Source of the DNA: Clostridium pasteurianum BC1
GTDB taxonomy: Bacteria; Bacillota; Clostridia; Clostridiales; Clostridiaceae
Direction of reading: 5' to 3'
DNA: 64,000 bases
Assembly (NCBI RefSeq): GCF_000389635.1
Contig: NC_021182.1
Location: 1,984,001-2,048,000 of the forward strand
The notes below the pieces were generated by a model. That model was not told the origin of the DNA. It did not search any database and worked only from the letters and a program-made list of their open reading frames with translations. Shown here piece after piece: positions 35,036-45,483 of this stretch. Position numbers and translations under genes: made by a program. How positions within the stretch are numbered: position 1 is the first letter of the stretch; every line of letters begins with the position of its first letter.

Positions 35036-35535
35036 AATTTGAACAGAATAAATACATTCAAGAAGAGATAGAAAAAAATATTAAATTAACCAAATTAGAT
35101 GATGCATTAAATTTTTGTCGTGCTCATTCCTTTTGGCCTTTAACATTTGGGTTAGCCTGCTGTGCTATTGAAATGATGGCAGCAGGAGGTGCTCGTTATG
35201 ATATTGCACGCTTTGGCTATGAAGTTTTTCGTGCTTCACCAAGGCAAGCAGATTTGATGATTGTTGCTGGAACTGTTACTGAAAAAATGGCACCTATTGT
35301 GAAAAGAATTTACGAACAAATGCCAGAGCCAAAATGGGTAATTGCTATGGGGAGTTGTGCCACTAGTGGCGGTCCTTTTGTAGATTCCTATAGCGTTGTC
35401 CCTGGTGCAGACACATTTTTACCAGTAGATGTTTATATTCCAGGCTGTCCTCCCCGGCCTGAGGCATTACTTCATGGTCTTTTAACTTTAAAAGAAAAAA
35501 TTATTCATCCGGAAGAGGTGAGTATCGGTGAGTAG
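35026..35535 (+). CDS. nuoB: complex I subunit B
   Basis: Carries the terminal N2 [4Fe-4S] cluster that passes electrons to quinone. Ligands: adjacent cysteines in [18 protein letters not shown], and [13 protein letters not shown] 35026 sits 7 bases after GAGGGGG; ATG 35032, which forms an ATGA overlap with the nuoA stop, is the alternative. A farther upstream in-frame ATG at 34996 is buried in nuoA and rejected. High in CGT/CGC arginine codons. Confidence 0.94.
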   Translation: MEMKFEQNKYIQEEIEKNIKLTKLDDALNFCRAHSFWPLTFGLACCAIEMMAAGGARYDIARFGYEVFRASPRQADLMIVAGTVTEKMAPIVKRIYEQMPEPKWVIAMGSCATSGGPFVDSYSVVPGADTFLPVDVYIPGCPPRPEALLHGLLTLKEKIIHPEEVSIGE

Positions 35536-35965
35536 AATTAGTGACCAGATGATTTTGACATTAAAAGAAGAGTATCAACAAAATGTTGAAATCATGGAAA
35601 ATACGCAAATGGCTATTTGTATAGAAGTTAATACTTTTCTAGGAGTTGTAAAAAAGGTAAAAGAGTATGGCTTTAATTTTTTAGTGGATTTGACAGCAGT
35701 TGAAGAAGAAAGATTAAGCTGTATTTATCATTTTATGTCATTAAGAACCCATGAGTTAATTAGAATCAAGGTAAAACTTGATGAAAAACTTGAGATTCCT
35801 TCATTGACTAAGGATTGGGCGGCGGCAAATGTTCAGGAAAGAGAAGTATATGATCTATTTGGAATCAACTTTATTGGTCATCCAAATTTAAAGAGGATAT
35901 TGTGTCCAGATAATTTTATTGGACATCCTTTACGAAAAGATTTTAAAATTATTGAAGGTCGATAG
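35528..35965 (+). CDS. nuoC: complex I subunit C
   Basis: Peripheral-arm 30-kDa-type subunit, 145 aa. The conserved segment [29 protein letters not shown] holds the family signature ERExYDLFGI. Starts at GTG inside the nuoB end with AGAGGTGAG upstream. Short N-terminus compared with proteobacterial NuoC but similar to Bacillus/Clostridium-type versions; not fused to nuoD. Confidence 0.93.
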   Translation: MSRISDQMILTLKEEYQQNVEIMENTQMAICIEVNTFLGVVKKVKEYGFNFLVDLTAVEEERLSCIYHFMSLRTHELIRIKVKLDEKLEIPSLTKDWAAANVQEREVYDLFGINFIGHPNLKRILCPDNFIGHPLRKDFKIIEGR

Positions 35966-35980
35966 AGAGGAGGTTTGGTG

Positions 35981-37093
35981 ATGATACAACAGAAAATGTT
36001 TCATACTGAGGAAATGACTCTGAATTTTGGACCACAGCACCCTAGTACTCATGGAGTATATCGAGCAATTTTCACTTTGGATGGAGAGAGTATTGTTAAT
36101 GTTGAAAATGTCATTGGCTACTTACATAGAGGTATGGAAAAATTAGCTGAATCCAGAACATATACTCAATTTATACCTTATACCGATAGATTGGATTACC
36201 TATCTGGAATGTTAAATGAATTGGGTTATGTTCAAACGGTGGAGAAGCTTATGGAAATTGAGGTTCCGGAAAGAGCCGAATATCTTCGCATTATTATGGC
36301 TGAACTACAGAGAATTGCCAGTCACCAAGTTTTTTTAGGGAGTATGGCAATTGATCTCAACGGAGCTACTCCTTGGATGTATTTTTTTAGAGATAGAGAA
36401 AAAATTCTGGATTTGTTTGAAATGGTTTGTGGCTCCAGAATGACAACAAATTATATGCGCATTGGCGGAGTAAGTCAGGATCTGCCTGAGGAATTTATAC
36501 CAAAGTTAAGAAATTTTCTTACAGATATGGACAAAAGTTTTGTAGAATATGAACGCATCATTACAGGAAATGAAATTTTTCAAGCCAGAACTAAAGATGT
36601 TGGAATTATTAACGGAGAAAGAGCTTTGGCTTATGGATTAACAGGTCCAAATTTGAGAGCTTCTGGTATCGATTTTGATTTAAGACGTGATGTACCCTAT
36701 GGTATTTACCAGCGTTTCAAATTCAAGGTGATTGTTGGGAAAAATGGTGACTGCTACGAAAGATGGCTAATGCGTATTGGTGAAATGGAGGAAAGTATAA
36801 AAATTATTAAACAAGCACTACAGCAAATTCAACAGGGACCGATTTTAGCTAAAGTTCCTAGGATGATAAAACCACCAAAAGGAGATATTTATCACCAAAT
36901 TGAGGGTTCTAAAGGTGCTCTAGGCTATTATCTTGTAAGCGATGGGCTTAATAAACCTTATAGACTTCATATTCATGGACCATCTTTTGTTAATCTTGGT
37001 GCTTTCCCTGAAATGGCTAAAGAAGGTACAATTCAGGATGCAGTTGCTATTTTAGCCTCACTGGATCCCATATTGGGTGAAGTTGATCGATAA
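35981..37093 (+). CDS. nuoD: complex I subunit D
   Basis: 49-kDa-type subunit forming the quinone site with NuoB; evolutionarily related to [NiFe] hydrogenase large subunits but without the CxxC nickel ligands. [15 protein letters not shown] at the N-terminus contributes the quinone-binding His, [16 protein letters not shown] follows, and the C-terminus is LGEVDR. ATG 35981 follows GAGGAGG with 7-base spacing. About 370 aa. Confidence 0.95.
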   Translation: MIQQKMFHTEEMTLNFGPQHPSTHGVYRAIFTLDGESIVNVENVIGYLHRGMEKLAESRTYTQFIPYTDRLDYLSGMLNELGYVQTVEKLMEIEVPERAEYLRIIMAELQRIASHQVFLGSMAIDLNGATPWMYFFRDREKILDLFEMVCGSRMTTNYMRIGGVSQDLPEEFIPKLRNFLTDMDKSFVEYERIITGNEIFQARTKDVGIINGERALAYGLTGPNLRASGIDFDLRRDVPYGIYQRFKFKVIVGKNGDCYERWLMRIGEMEESIKIIKQALQQIQQGPILAKVPRMIKPPKGDIYHQIEGSKGALGYYLVSDGLNKPYRLHIHGPSFVNLGAFPEMAKEGTIQDAVAILASLDPILGEVDR

Positions 37094-37105
37094 TAGGAGG
37101 GAAAA

Positions 37106-38143
37106 ATGGAAAATATCTTTATAAATATATCTAACTGGACCGAAAAATTGATTTTAGCCTTAGGAATACCCCATATTTTGGTTAGCATCATTATGAGTAT
37201 TATTTATTTTATAGCTATTGTAGCTTTTGTTTTGCTAAATGCAATGTATCTAATCTATTTAGAGAGAAAATTTTGTGGCTTTCTGCAGCAACGTCTGGGA
37301 CCGAATAGATTTGGGCCTCGGGGGATTCTTCAGAGCTTGGCCGATGTGGTTAAGCTTTTAGGTAAAGAAGATATTATTCCTGACAAAGCAGACCGATGGG
37401 TCTTTCGGTTAGCCTCTTTATTAGTTATGGTTCCTGCTCTATTAGTCTACGCGGTTTTACCCTTTGGCGAAAATATGATTGCAGCTAATTTAAATTTGGG
37501 TGTGATTTATTTTATAGCCATTTCAGGAACTGCTTCCGTACCAATTCTAATGGCAGGATGGGGATCTAATAATAAATATTCTCTCCTAGGGGGAATGCGA
37601 GTAGTTGCCCAAATGATCAGCTATGAAATACCTATGATTTTTTCTCTTCTTGGCATTGTCATGCTAAGCGGTTCTTTAAATTTGGCAGAAATCATTTCAG
37701 CACAACATAATGTCTGGTTCATTTTTTTACAGCCTATTGCCTTTGTTGTTTACTTTATTGCTGCAACAGCGGAGCTAAATAGAGGACCTTTTGACCTGCC
37801 TGAAGGAGAACAGGAGATAATAGCTGGACCATTTACAGAATATAGTGGAATGCGCTATGCACTTTTTTATCTTGCTGAATACACCAATATGTTTGCTATT
37901 TCAGCACTTATTGTTACTTTGTTTTTAGGTGGTGCAAGTGGTCCTATATTACCTTCCTGGATTTGGTTTATATTAAAAACCTATGTAATAATTTTATTAT
38001 TCATGTTGGTTCGCTGGACTTTTCCTAGATTTAGGTTGGATCATATGATGTCTTTAAATTGGAAATATCTTATTCCTATTTCTTTGATGAATGTTTTATT
38101 TACAGGAATAGGTGTTAAAATCTTTCAGTTAATTAAGGGGTGA
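37106..38143 (+). CDS. nuoH: complex I subunit H
   Basis: Membrane subunit coupling quinone reduction to ion transport, eight helices, 345 aa. Conserved [20 protein letters not shown] and [18 protein letters not shown], then the acidic-loop region [26 protein letters not shown]. Confidence 0.95.
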   Translation: MENIFINISNWTEKLILALGIPHILVSIIMSIIYFIAIVAFVLLNAMYLIYLERKFCGFLQQRLGPNRFGPRGILQSLADVVKLLGKEDIIPDKADRWVFRLASLLVMVPALLVYAVLPFGENMIAANLNLGVIYFIAISGTASVPILMAGWGSNNKYSLLGGMRVVAQMISYEIPMIFSLLGIVMLSGSLNLAEIISAQHNVWFIFLQPIAFVVYFIAATAELNRGPFDLPEGEQEIIAGPFTEYSGMRYALFYLAEYTNMFAISALIVTLFLGGASGPILPSWIWFILKTYVIILLFMLVRWTFPRFRLDHMMSLNWKYLIPISLMNVLFTGIGVKIFQLIKG

Positions 38144-38148
38144 GTTAG

Positions 38149-38541
38149 ATGTTTGGTAAAGGATTAATCAATGGTCTTAGAGTAACACTAGGACATTTAT
38201 TTGAAAAAAATATTACAGAGCAGTATCCAGAACAGCATCCTAAGCTGCCACCACGTTCCCGTTGCTCTTTTAAACTAGATCCAGAGAAATGTATTTCTTG
38301 TGGTATTTGTGCTTTGAGCTGTCCTAATAGAGTTATTACCATTGCCAGTTATAAAGATGAAAATAATAAAAGACATTTAAGTAAGTATGAAATGGAATTA
38401 ATGTATTGCCTTTTTTGTGGACTTTGTGTTGAAAGCTGTCCTAGTAAAGCCTTACAGTCTACTTCAGATTTTGAATTAAGTACTTATAATAGAGCTGAAA
38501 CCAAATTGACACTATTCAGCAGTAAGGAGGACTTATTATGA
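38149..38541 (+). CDS. nuoI: complex I subunit I (2x[4Fe-4S])
   Basis: Ferredoxin-like subunit with two [4Fe-4S] sites, CISCGICALSCP and CLFCGLCVESCP, that link the electron input to NuoB. In the absence of NuoEFG it is the outermost Fe-S subunit encoded here, so the external donor (ferredoxin or flavodoxin is plausible) should dock near it. 130 aa. Its stop and the nuoJ start overlap as ATGA. Confidence 0.94.
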   Translation: MFGKGLINGLRVTLGHLFEKNITEQYPEQHPKLPPRSRCSFKLDPEKCISCGICALSCPNRVITIASYKDENNKRHLSKYEMELMYCLFCGLCVESCPSKALQSTSDFELSTYNRAETKLTLFSSKEDLL

Positions 38542-39029
38542 TCTCATCTTTTGTTTTTTGGCCTATAGCAATTCTAATTTTAGCTTGTGCCATAGGCGTT
38601 ATTCATTCAAAAAATATTGTACATAGTGCACTATTACTGATATTAACATTTATAGGTATCGCAGTAGTTTTCATTTTGCTTGAAGCTGATTTTCTGGGCT
38701 TAGTACAGATTTTGATTTATGCTGGTGCTATTTCTATTTTAATCGTATTTGCTATAATGCTTACACGAAGAAGTGAAATGAAAAATAGTAATCCATTTAA
38801 TAAATTAAGATGGGTCAGTCTAATAGTTTGTTTGGGATTTTTTGGGGTGATTGCACGTTTGATTATAGTCAGTCGTTTTACTTATAAAAATTTAGAAATA
38901 AAAAATACCATTGGCTCTATTGCAGAAGGATTCTTTGGAAATTATATGATTCCATTTGAAATTTCTGCCATACTTTTGTTGATTGCTATGGTAGGAGCTA
39001 TTATTTTAGCTAAAGGAGTGAAAAATTAA
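38538..39029 (+). CDS. nuoJ: complex I subunit J
   Basis: Five-helix membrane subunit, 163 aa. Characteristic EADFLGLVQILIYAGAISILIVFAIML segment, whose π-bulge helix gates proton flow, is intact. Overlaps nuoI by 4 bp with AAGGAGG upstream. Confidence 0.93.
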   Translation: MISSFVFWPIAILILACAIGVIHSKNIVHSALLLILTFIGIAVVFILLEADFLGLVQILIYAGAISILIVFAIMLTRRSEMKNSNPFNKLRWVSLIVCLGFFGVIARLIIVSRFTYKNLEIKNTIGSIAEGFFGNYMIPFEISAILLLIAMVGAIILAKGVKN

Positions 39030-39338
39030 ATGGTTGGTTTAGAGGGTTATCTTTTATTAGCAGCAGCTTTGTTTTGTGTTGGACTATATGGAGCTTTTGC
39101 AAAAAGAAATGTTATAAGTGTATTAATGTCTGTGGAAATTATGATGAATGCAGTTAATATAAATTTAGTAGCTTTTAATAGGTTCTTAGCACCTGCAAAA
39201 GTTACAGGACATATCTTCGCTATTTTTGTCATTGTGGTTGCAGCAGCTGAAATTGCTGTGGGTTTAGCTATTATCCTAAATATTTACCGCAGTCGTACTA
39301 CAACCAATGTAGAAGATTTCAATATTTTGAAATGGTAG
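39030..39338 (+). CDS. nuoK: complex I subunit K
   Basis: Small three-helix membrane subunit (102 aa), homologous to MrpC. Conserved [16 protein letters not shown] with the buried Glu and [13 protein letters not shown] with the second Glu. The start codon directly follows the nuoJ stop. Confidence 0.94.
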   Translation: MVGLEGYLLLAAALFCVGLYGAFAKRNVISVLMSVEIMMNAVNINLVAFNRFLAPAKVTGHIFAIFVIVVAAAEIAVGLAIILNIYRSRTTTNVEDFNILKW

Positions 39339-39346
39339 GTGCTATG

Positions 39347-41200
39347 ATGATATTTATAAGTTTAGCTTGGTTAATTCCAATATTTCCAGCAATTACATTT
39401 TTACTTATAGCCTTTATTACAAAAGGATTTAAACGTATTAGTGCAATAATTGCAATAACAGGAATGTCTCTTTCTTTTATATTTTCTTTAGGTGTTTTTT
39501 ATGATGTTATTGCTTCTGGAGTTAGTATTAAACAGCCTATTGAATATGCTGTTTCATGGCTTTCAGTTCCAATTAATATTGCAGCAGGAGTATTAATTGA
39601 TCCACTTACTGCAGTTATGCTTTTAATTGTGACTTTTATTGGATTGTTGGTGGAAATATATTCCTTAGGATACATGCAAAATGATCCGGGGTTTTCTAGA
39701 TTCTTTGCAAATTTATCGCTGTTCAGCAGCTCTATGTTAGGTTTAGTTATTGCCAATAACTATTTTCAGATGTTTTTTTTCTGGGAATTAGTAGGTTTAT
39801 GTTCTTATCTTCTCATTGGCTTTTATTTTCATAAGCATTCGGCTATAAGAGCTAGTAAAAAAGCATTTATCGCCAATAGAGTGGGGGATTTTGGATTTTT
39901 ATTAGGAATCCTTTGTCTCTTTATAGCTTTTGGAAGTTTTAATTTTAGGGAACTTGCTGTTAGTATCCCCACTTATCCAAATGTTTTCGTTCTTACTATT
40001 GCAGCATTATTAATTTTTGCAGGTCCAGTTGCAAAGTCAGCTCAATTTCCACTGCATGTCTGGCTTCCGGATGCTATGGAAGGACCAACACCTGTAAGTG
40101 CTTTAATTCATGCAGCTACAATGGTGGCAGCTGGTGTATATCTCCTTGCACGTGGTTATATCTTATTTTCCTCATTACATGAAGTGAGTTTAGTAATTGC
40201 GTACATTGGAGGAATAACTGCCTTTATGGCAGGTACTATTGCTCTGGTGCAAAGGGATTTAAAAAGGATATTGGCTTTTTCCACCATGAGTCAGTTAGGT
40301 TATATGGTTATGGCAATGGGTGTAGGAGGATTTACTGCTGGCATATTTCATCTTACCAGTCACGCATTTTTTAAAGCTTTATTATTTTTAGGTGCAGGTA
40401 GTATTATTCATGCTATTGGTGTACAGGACATTTTTAAAATGGGTGGTCTAATTAAAAAAATGAAAATTACCAGCTGGACTTTCATTATTGGTTCTTTATC
40501 CTTGGCAGGGATTCCACCTTTGTCTGGTTTTTTCAGCAAGGATGAAATTTTGTCTATAACTTACGAACATGGCTATAGGTTTTTATATTATTTAGGTTTA
40601 ATCACAGCATTTTTAACAGCTTTTTATATGTCACGTCTGGTTTTTACCGTCTTCTTTGGCCAGGAAAAGCAAAAGCATTCAGTACATAAAATTCCTTGGA
40701 ATATGACGTTACCTTTAATAATATTATCAGTTTTTGCAATATTCTATGGTTTTCTGAATAAGACTTTTGCTTCATACATATATTTTCAGGCAACCCAAAG
40801 TACAGTGCCAAATCTAATCATCATGAGTGAATCGGTGGCGGTAGCTTTTGGTGGAATCATATTTAGCTGGCTTATTTATGGTAAGAAAATAGTATCAAGT
40901 GAAGCTCTTAGTGTGAGATTCAAACCAATTCATCAACTTCTTTTTAATCAATATTATTTCAATGAGTTTTATAATTGGCTATATGACAGAGTTGTTTTAA
41001 ACATTTCTCATTTCTTCCATTGGTGGGATCGAAAGATAGTAGATGGAATTTTTGATAATACTACTTCTTTAATAAAAAGGATGGGTATTAGACTTAGACT
41101 TGTTAACTCGGGTAGTGTGCAGAATTATGCTTTAATTTTTTTTATAGCAATTGCTTTCATAATTCTATGGTTAGCAGCACCGATTTTAGGAGGGGTATAG
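39347..41200 (+). CDS. nuoL: complex I subunit L (antiporter-like)
   Basis: Large antiporter-like proton channel subunit with about 16 helices. Contains MFFFWELVGLCSYLLIGFYF with the channel Glu, AKSAQFPLHVWLPDAMEGPTPVSALIHAATMV, and a C-terminal extension expected to form the lateral helix. Of several in-frame starts (39332, 39344, 39347), ATG 39347 has the best distance to AGGTG. The distal part lies directly against nuoM. Confidence 0.93.
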   Translation: MIFISLAWLIPIFPAITFLLIAFITKGFKRISAIIAITGMSLSFIFSLGVFYDVIASGVSIKQPIEYAVSWLSVPINIAAGVLIDPLTAVMLLIVTFIGLLVEIYSLGYMQNDPGFSRFFANLSLFSSSMLGLVIANNYFQMFFFWELVGLCSYLLIGFYFHKHSAIRASKKAFIANRVGDFGFLLGILCLFIAFGSFNFRELAVSIPTYPNVFVLTIAALLIFAGPVAKSAQFPLHVWLPDAMEGPTPVSALIHAATMVAAGVYLLARGYILFSSLHEVSLVIAYIGGITAFMAGTIALVQRDLKRILAFSTMSQLGYMVMAMGVGGFTAGIFHLTSHAFFKALLFLGAGSIIHAIGVQDIFKMGGLIKKMKITSWTFIIGSLSLAGIPPLSGFFSKDEILSITYEHGYRFLYYLGLITAFLTAFYMSRLVFTVFFGQEKQKHSVHKIPWNMTLPLIILSVFAIFYGFLNKTFASYIYFQATQSTVPNLIIMSESVAVAFGGIIFSWLIYGKKIVSSEALSVRFKPIHQLLFNQYYFNEFYNWLYDRVVLNISHFFHWWDRKIVDGIFDNTTSLIKRMGIRLRLVNSGSVQNYALIFFIAIAFIILWLAAPILGGV

Positions 41201-42724
41201 ATGCAATTTCCCATATTAACATTAATATTATTAGCACCGATTTTAGGTATTATGATAATACTTTTGTTTCCAGCAACTAAGGTGAAGGAAATAAAAGTAA
41301 CCACAGCAATTGTCACTTCAATTTCATTGTTTCTGTCCATTGTAGCTTTTGTAACTTATAATAGAGGAATAGGTGGGCTTCAATTTATGGAGATATATCC
41401 CTGGATACCTGCCTTCGGAATTAATTATTCAGTTGGAGTAGATGGTTTAAGCTTGCCTTTGATACTGCTTACCTCTATTGTTATTTTTACAGGTGTTTTT
41501 GCATCATGGAAAATGGAGAATAGAATCAAGGAATTCTTCATATTTCTACTCTTATTGGTTGCAGGTGTTTTTGGTGTATTTATTTCCCGAGATTTATTTT
41601 TCTTTTTCCTATTCTTTGAAATAGCTGTTATTCCAATGTATATTTTAATTGGAGTTTGGGGAAGTACTCGAAAAGACTACGCAGCAATGAAGTTAACTCT
41701 GTATTTATTGGTAGGTAGTTCGCTTGTCTTAGTTGGGATCATTGCAACTTTTGTCTACGCAAATAACTTGGGAATAACAAGTTTTGATATTCAAACTCTT
41801 AGCAGTATTAAATATAGTTTTGGCTTTCAGAAATTTGCTTTTTTTCTGATGCTAATAGGCTTTGGCATTTTAGTTCCTATGTGGCCCTTTCATACATGGT
41901 CTCCTGATGGACACGTAGCGGCACCAACAGCTGTGAGCATGCTCCATGCTGGAGTTTTGATGAAACTAGGCGGCTATGGGATTATCAGGGCTGGAATATT
42001 TCTTTTCCCGGAAGGTGCAAAATACTGGGTTCCTTTAATTGCAGTACTATCCATTGCCAATGTAGTATATGGTGCTTTGGTTGCCATGGCTCAAAAGGAT
42101 TTAAAATTTGTAATTGGTTATTCCAGCGTAAGCCATATGGGGTATGTACTTTTGGGAATTGCCTCTTTAAATTTTACAGGAATTGATGGGGCAGTAGCAC
42201 AGATGTTTGCTCATGGCATTATGACAGCATTATTCTTTACTTTAATAGGTAATATTTATCATAAGGCTCATACCCGAGAAATTGTTCGATTTGGAGGGCT
42301 AATGCATCAGATGCCAAGAATAGCCATTGGTTTTACAATTGCTGGCTTTGCATCACTAGGTTTACCAGGGCTGAATAATTTTGTTGCTGAATTTCTCATA
42401 TTTGTAGGTTCATTTAGCAAAACAACAAAATTATTTTCAGTTATACCCTTTAAAGTCATCTCAATTTTAGCTGTTCTAGGAATTGTCATTACTGCTGTTT
42501 ATATATTAAAGGTGATTCAAGATACTTTCTTAGGTCCTAGAAAAAAAGAATTGGATCACTTAAAAGATGCCAAAGGTGTGGAAATGATCCCTATAGTTAT
42601 CTTGTCAGGTGTATTAATATTTTTTGGCCTATTCCCAGCACCGCTAATTAATCTTATTCATAGTGGGGCAATTCCCTTGATTAAGAGAATTTCAGAAGCA
42701 GGGCTTATAGGGAGGGGATTTTAA
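41201..42724 (+). CDS. nuoM: complex I subunit M (antiporter-like)
   Basis: 507 aa, 14 helices. Key Glu in [18 protein letters not shown] and Lys/His region [37 protein letters not shown]. Starts at the first base after the nuoL stop, with AGGAGGGG inside the nuoL 3' end. Confidence 0.95.
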   Translation: MQFPILTLILLAPILGIMIILLFPATKVKEIKVTTAIVTSISLFLSIVAFVTYNRGIGGLQFMEIYPWIPAFGINYSVGVDGLSLPLILLTSIVIFTGVFASWKMENRIKEFFIFLLLLVAGVFGVFISRDLFFFFLFFEIAVIPMYILIGVWGSTRKDYAAMKLTLYLLVGSSLVLVGIIATFVYANNLGITSFDIQTLSSIKYSFGFQKFAFFLMLIGFGILVPMWPFHTWSPDGHVAAPTAVSMLHAGVLMKLGGYGIIRAGIFLFPEGAKYWVPLIAVLSIANVVYGALVAMAQKDLKFVIGYSSVSHMGYVLLGIASLNFTGIDGAVAQMFAHGIMTALFFTLIGNIYHKAHTREIVRFGGLMHQMPRIAIGFTIAGFASLGLPGLNNFVAEFLIFVGSFSKTTKLFSVIPFKVISILAVLGIVITAVYILKVIQDTFLGPRKKELDHLKDAKGVEMIPIVILSGVLIFFGLFPAPLINLIHSGAIPLIKRISEAGLIGRGF

Positions 42725-44130
42725 TGGTTAGTTATATAGTTGAACTTTTAACTGCAGCTTTATGTCTTATACTTTTGGTAGCAAATTTATTACTGCCAAA
42801 GCATAAAAAGAAATTTGCATTGCTCACAGGAATAGGTCTTTTTACAATTTTAATAGTTTCTTTATTCAATGGTAATCATCCACAAACTTTCTTTGGCGGA
42901 GCTTACATTATTGATTCTTTTAGTATTTTTTTTAAACAGCTATTTTTAGTTGCTGCCATCTTAACTGTTCTAGTTTCTAAAGATCATATAGCATCTAAAC
43001 AAGGAGAGTTCTATGCATTAATTGTTTCAGCACTTTTGGGAATGATGGTTATGGCATCTTCTGGAGAACTTATAACTCTGTATATGGGGCTAGAACTAAT
43101 GACCATTTCTTTTTGTATTTTAATAGCTTATCAAGGTGATGAGAAATCAAAAGAAGCAAGTTTAAAATACATTATTTTAGGTGCAATGTCTTCAGCAATT
43201 TTTTTGTATGGATTAAGTTTAATGTATGGTGTAACACAAACTACCATTATTAAAGAAATTGCAGGTGTGTTAAGAGCAGGACATTTTGTACCCTTAGAAA
43301 TACTGGGGATGATATTTTTAATGGCAGGCTTTGCTTTTAAAATTGCTATTGTTCCTTTTCATATGTGGGCACCAGATATTTATGAAGGAGCACCTACTTC
43401 AATCACTGTATTTTTGGCAGTAGCATCCAAAACTGCTGCTTTGGCAGTATTGCTAAGACTTTTTATGGGTGGTATGTCATCTATTTCTAGCTATTGGGTT
43501 GAATTAGTCATCCTCTTATCTGTTTTAACCGTAATATTAGGCAATCTAATTGCCATTCCTCAGACCAATATCAAAAGGATGCTAGCTTACTCAAGTATTG
43601 CGCAAGCCGGTTATTTTTTATTAGGTGTTATTGCTAATTCAAACCTTGGTGTGGCAGCCATTTTACTCTATAGTTTATTTTACATTTTTGCCAATATGGG
43701 TGCTTTTGGGGTTGCAATTGCTGTTTATAAAGCAACAGGTAGTAATGAAATTAAAGATTATGCTTATTTAGCCCGAAAATCACCTTTTCTGGCGGCTGTA
43801 ATGCTCATTTCTTTACTTTCTCTGGCAGGAATGCCGCCCTTGGCTGGATTTATAGGAAAATTTTATCTTTTCTTAGCTATAATAGAGAAGGGACAATTGT
43901 GGCTAGCATTTTTAAGTATTGGTATGAGCGTGGTATCAGCATACTACTATCTTAGAGTTGTTAAGGTCATGTATTTTGGAGAAGGTCCTAAGAAATTTGA
44001 ATCAATTCCTGTATCAAAAAGTACCAAATTGGCACTTACTGTATCTATGATAGCCCTTGTCGTTCTTGGAATTTACCCAAATCAATTAATTAATATGGTT
44101 TTAGCGGTTTCTAAAGCATTTTTACCGTAA
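42724..44130 (+). CDS. nuoN: complex I subunit N (antiporter-like)
   Basis: 468 aa antiporter-like subunit with [17 protein letters not shown] and [22 protein letters not shown]. Last gene of the complex I operon; TAATG overlap with nuoM. No nuoE, nuoF or nuoG follows: the next gene, 143 bp on and with its own promoter, encodes a hydrogenase small subunit. Confidence 0.95.
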   Translation: MVSYIVELLTAALCLILLVANLLLPKHKKKFALLTGIGLFTILIVSLFNGNHPQTFFGGAYIIDSFSIFFKQLFLVAAILTVLVSKDHIASKQGEFYALIVSALLGMMVMASSGELITLYMGLELMTISFCILIAYQGDEKSKEASLKYIILGAMSSAIFLYGLSLMYGVTQTTIIKEIAGVLRAGHFVPLEILGMIFLMAGFAFKIAIVPFHMWAPDIYEGAPTSITVFLAVASKTAALAVLLRLFMGGMSSISSYWVELVILLSVLTVILGNLIAIPQTNIKRMLAYSSIAQAGYFLLGVIANSNLGVAAILLYSLFYIFANMGAFGVAIAVYKATGSNEIKDYAYLARKSPFLAAVMLISLLSLAGMPPLAGFIGKFYLFLAIIEKGQLWLAFLSIGMSVVSAYYYLRVVKVMYFGEGPKKFESIPVSKSTKLALTVSMIALVVLGIYPNQLINMVLAVSKAFLP

Positions 44131-44157
44131 CAAAAGAAGGGCAAGGCCTTTTATTTC

Positions 44158-44191
44158 TTCATAATTTCTTCATAAGAGTTTTATACAATAA
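44158..44191 (+). promoter_or_regulatory. shared direct-repeat promoter, site 5 (hyaA3)
   Basis: TTCATAATTTC and TTCATAAGAGT, then TTTATACAATAA with TACAAT as -10. It matches the menH and site 1 copies in half-site spacing exactly and sits ~80 bp before hyaA3. Confidence 0.7.
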
Positions 44192-44273
44192 AAAAGTAAG
44201 TGAGTAAAAAAATGTAAAGACGCACAATCAAAATAAATTCCATCTTGTGATTAAATTTGAGGAGAGTGATATT

Positions 44274-45167
44274 ATGAAAATTAGCAGAAGAGATTTTCTT
44301 AAATGGTCTGCAGCAACTGCATTAGCACTAAATGTTGATCTTGATATAGGTAGAGTTAATACAGTACTTGCAGCAGAAACAGATCCACCAATTATTTGGC
44401 TTAATGGAGCAAGTTGTTCAGGATGTACAGTATCAATGCTAAATGTTACTGATCCTACCACTATTGATGATGTTTTATTAAATAAGGTAAGTGTGAAATA
44501 TAGTACAACTCTTATGACTACAGCAGGAGAAAGTGCTGTGCAAACTCTTGATGCAGCAGCTAATCAATATAATGGACAATTTATACTTGTAATTGAGGGT
44601 GCAGTACCAACTGGAGAAAATGGATATTATTGTATTATTGGTGAACAGAATGGTTCACCATTAACAATGCAGCAGGCTTTATTAAAATATGGCCCTATGG
44701 CTAAGTATGTAGTTTCAGCAGGAGCTTGTGCATCTTTTGGAGGAGTACCGGCTTCTAGTCCTAATACTACATTATGTCAATCAGTAGAAACAGTATTAAG
44801 TGGCAAAACTACAAATCCTATAATAAATCTTCCTGGATGTCCTGTTCATCCAACAGTTTTAATACAGACATCACTAGATCTTATATTAATAGGAACACCT
44901 GCATTAGATATGAATAATAGACCAACTAAATATTATGGGACAATGATTCATGACGTATGTCCTAGAAGACCTCTCCAAAAGGTAAATCAGCCAGGTATAT
45001 ATGGATGTTATATGATGATTGGGTGTAAGGGACCAATGACTGAAAATGTATGTCCAACTTTCAAATGGAATAATGGACAAGGGTGGTGCGTACAAGTTGA
45101 TCATCCCTGTATAGGATGTGCAGATTCAAGCTTCCCAACAAATCCGTTATTAAAAACAGGTTGCTAA
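44274..45167 (+). CDS. hyaA: [NiFe] hydrogenase small subunit, orphan paralogue 3
   Basis: Third small subunit, placed directly after nuoN and without a large subunit beside it. The ATG at 44274 follows GAGGAGAG; it has the same Tat signal (SRRDFLK). Cluster ligands: GASCSGCT, GACASFGG, PGCPVHP, IHDVC, YGCYMMIGCKGPMTENVC and HPCIGC. Here CKGPMTENVC is canonical and lacks the extra Cys of paralogues 1 and 2. It ends LLKTGC with no membrane helix. It probably competes for the single HyaB and may form an alternative isoenzyme expressed with complex I (inference). Confidence 0.93.
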   Translation: MKISRRDFLKWSAATALALNVDLDIGRVNTVLAAETDPPIIWLNGASCSGCTVSMLNVTDPTTIDDVLLNKVSVKYSTTLMTTAGESAVQTLDAAANQYNGQFILVIEGAVPTGENGYYCIIGEQNGSPLTMQQALLKYGPMAKYVVSAGACASFGGVPASSPNTTLCQSVETVLSGKTTNPIINLPGCPVHPTVLIQTSLDLILIGTPALDMNNRPTKYYGTMIHDVCPRRPLQKVNQPGIYGCYMMIGCKGPMTENVCPTFKWNNGQGWCVQVDHPCIGCADSSFPTNPLLKTGC

Positions 45168-45195
45168 ATAAATAATAATTGTAAAAATAAGATTT

Positions 45196-45240
45196 TATAA
45201 AGCCTTATATTGCAAAAATATAGGGCTTTATAAGTTTTTC
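45196..45240 (+). terminator. intrinsic terminator
   Basis: ATAAAGCCTTATATT / AATATAGGGCTTTAT hairpin followed by AAGTTTTTC, 30 bp after hyaA3. Confidence 0.85.
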
Positions 45241-45260
45241 TGTCGTTATTAATTCAAATC

Positions 45261-45294
45261 TTCATATGTTCTACACATTTATGTGATAAAATAA
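45261..45294 (+). promoter_or_regulatory. shared direct-repeat promoter, site 6 (weaker match)
   Basis: TTCATATGTTC then TACACATTTAT, then GTGATAAAATAA with TAAAAT as -10. The first half-site is good and the second weak, but the spacing is conserved. A dispersed element lies between it and the NlpC/P60 gene. Confidence 0.45.
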
Positions 45295-45317
45295 GTTGAA
45301 AATTAATATGGGTAGGG

Positions 45318-45453
45318 TTATCCGATGACTACCCACTCTAATACTCCCATCTTTTTCAAAGTGGGGGTAAAGAGTGGATACGTCCCTGTATAACGACTTC
45401 TAAGCATCAGGTGGAATAAAAACTCCACCTAATGCCAAGAATTCTGTTTATAA
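45318..45453 (+). repeat. dispersed hairpin element, copy 5
   Basis: TTATCCGATGACTACCCACT, stem ACTCCCA / GTGGGGGT, stem CCACTCT / AGAGTGG, then ACGTCCCTG, then a long terminal hairpin TTCTAAGCATCAGGTGGA / TCCACCTAATGCCAAGAA and ATTCTGTTTATA. It lies in the 5' leader of the NlpC/P60 gene. Confidence 0.82.
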
Positions 45454-45483
45454 AAAGACATATAAAATTAGGGGGATAACGGT

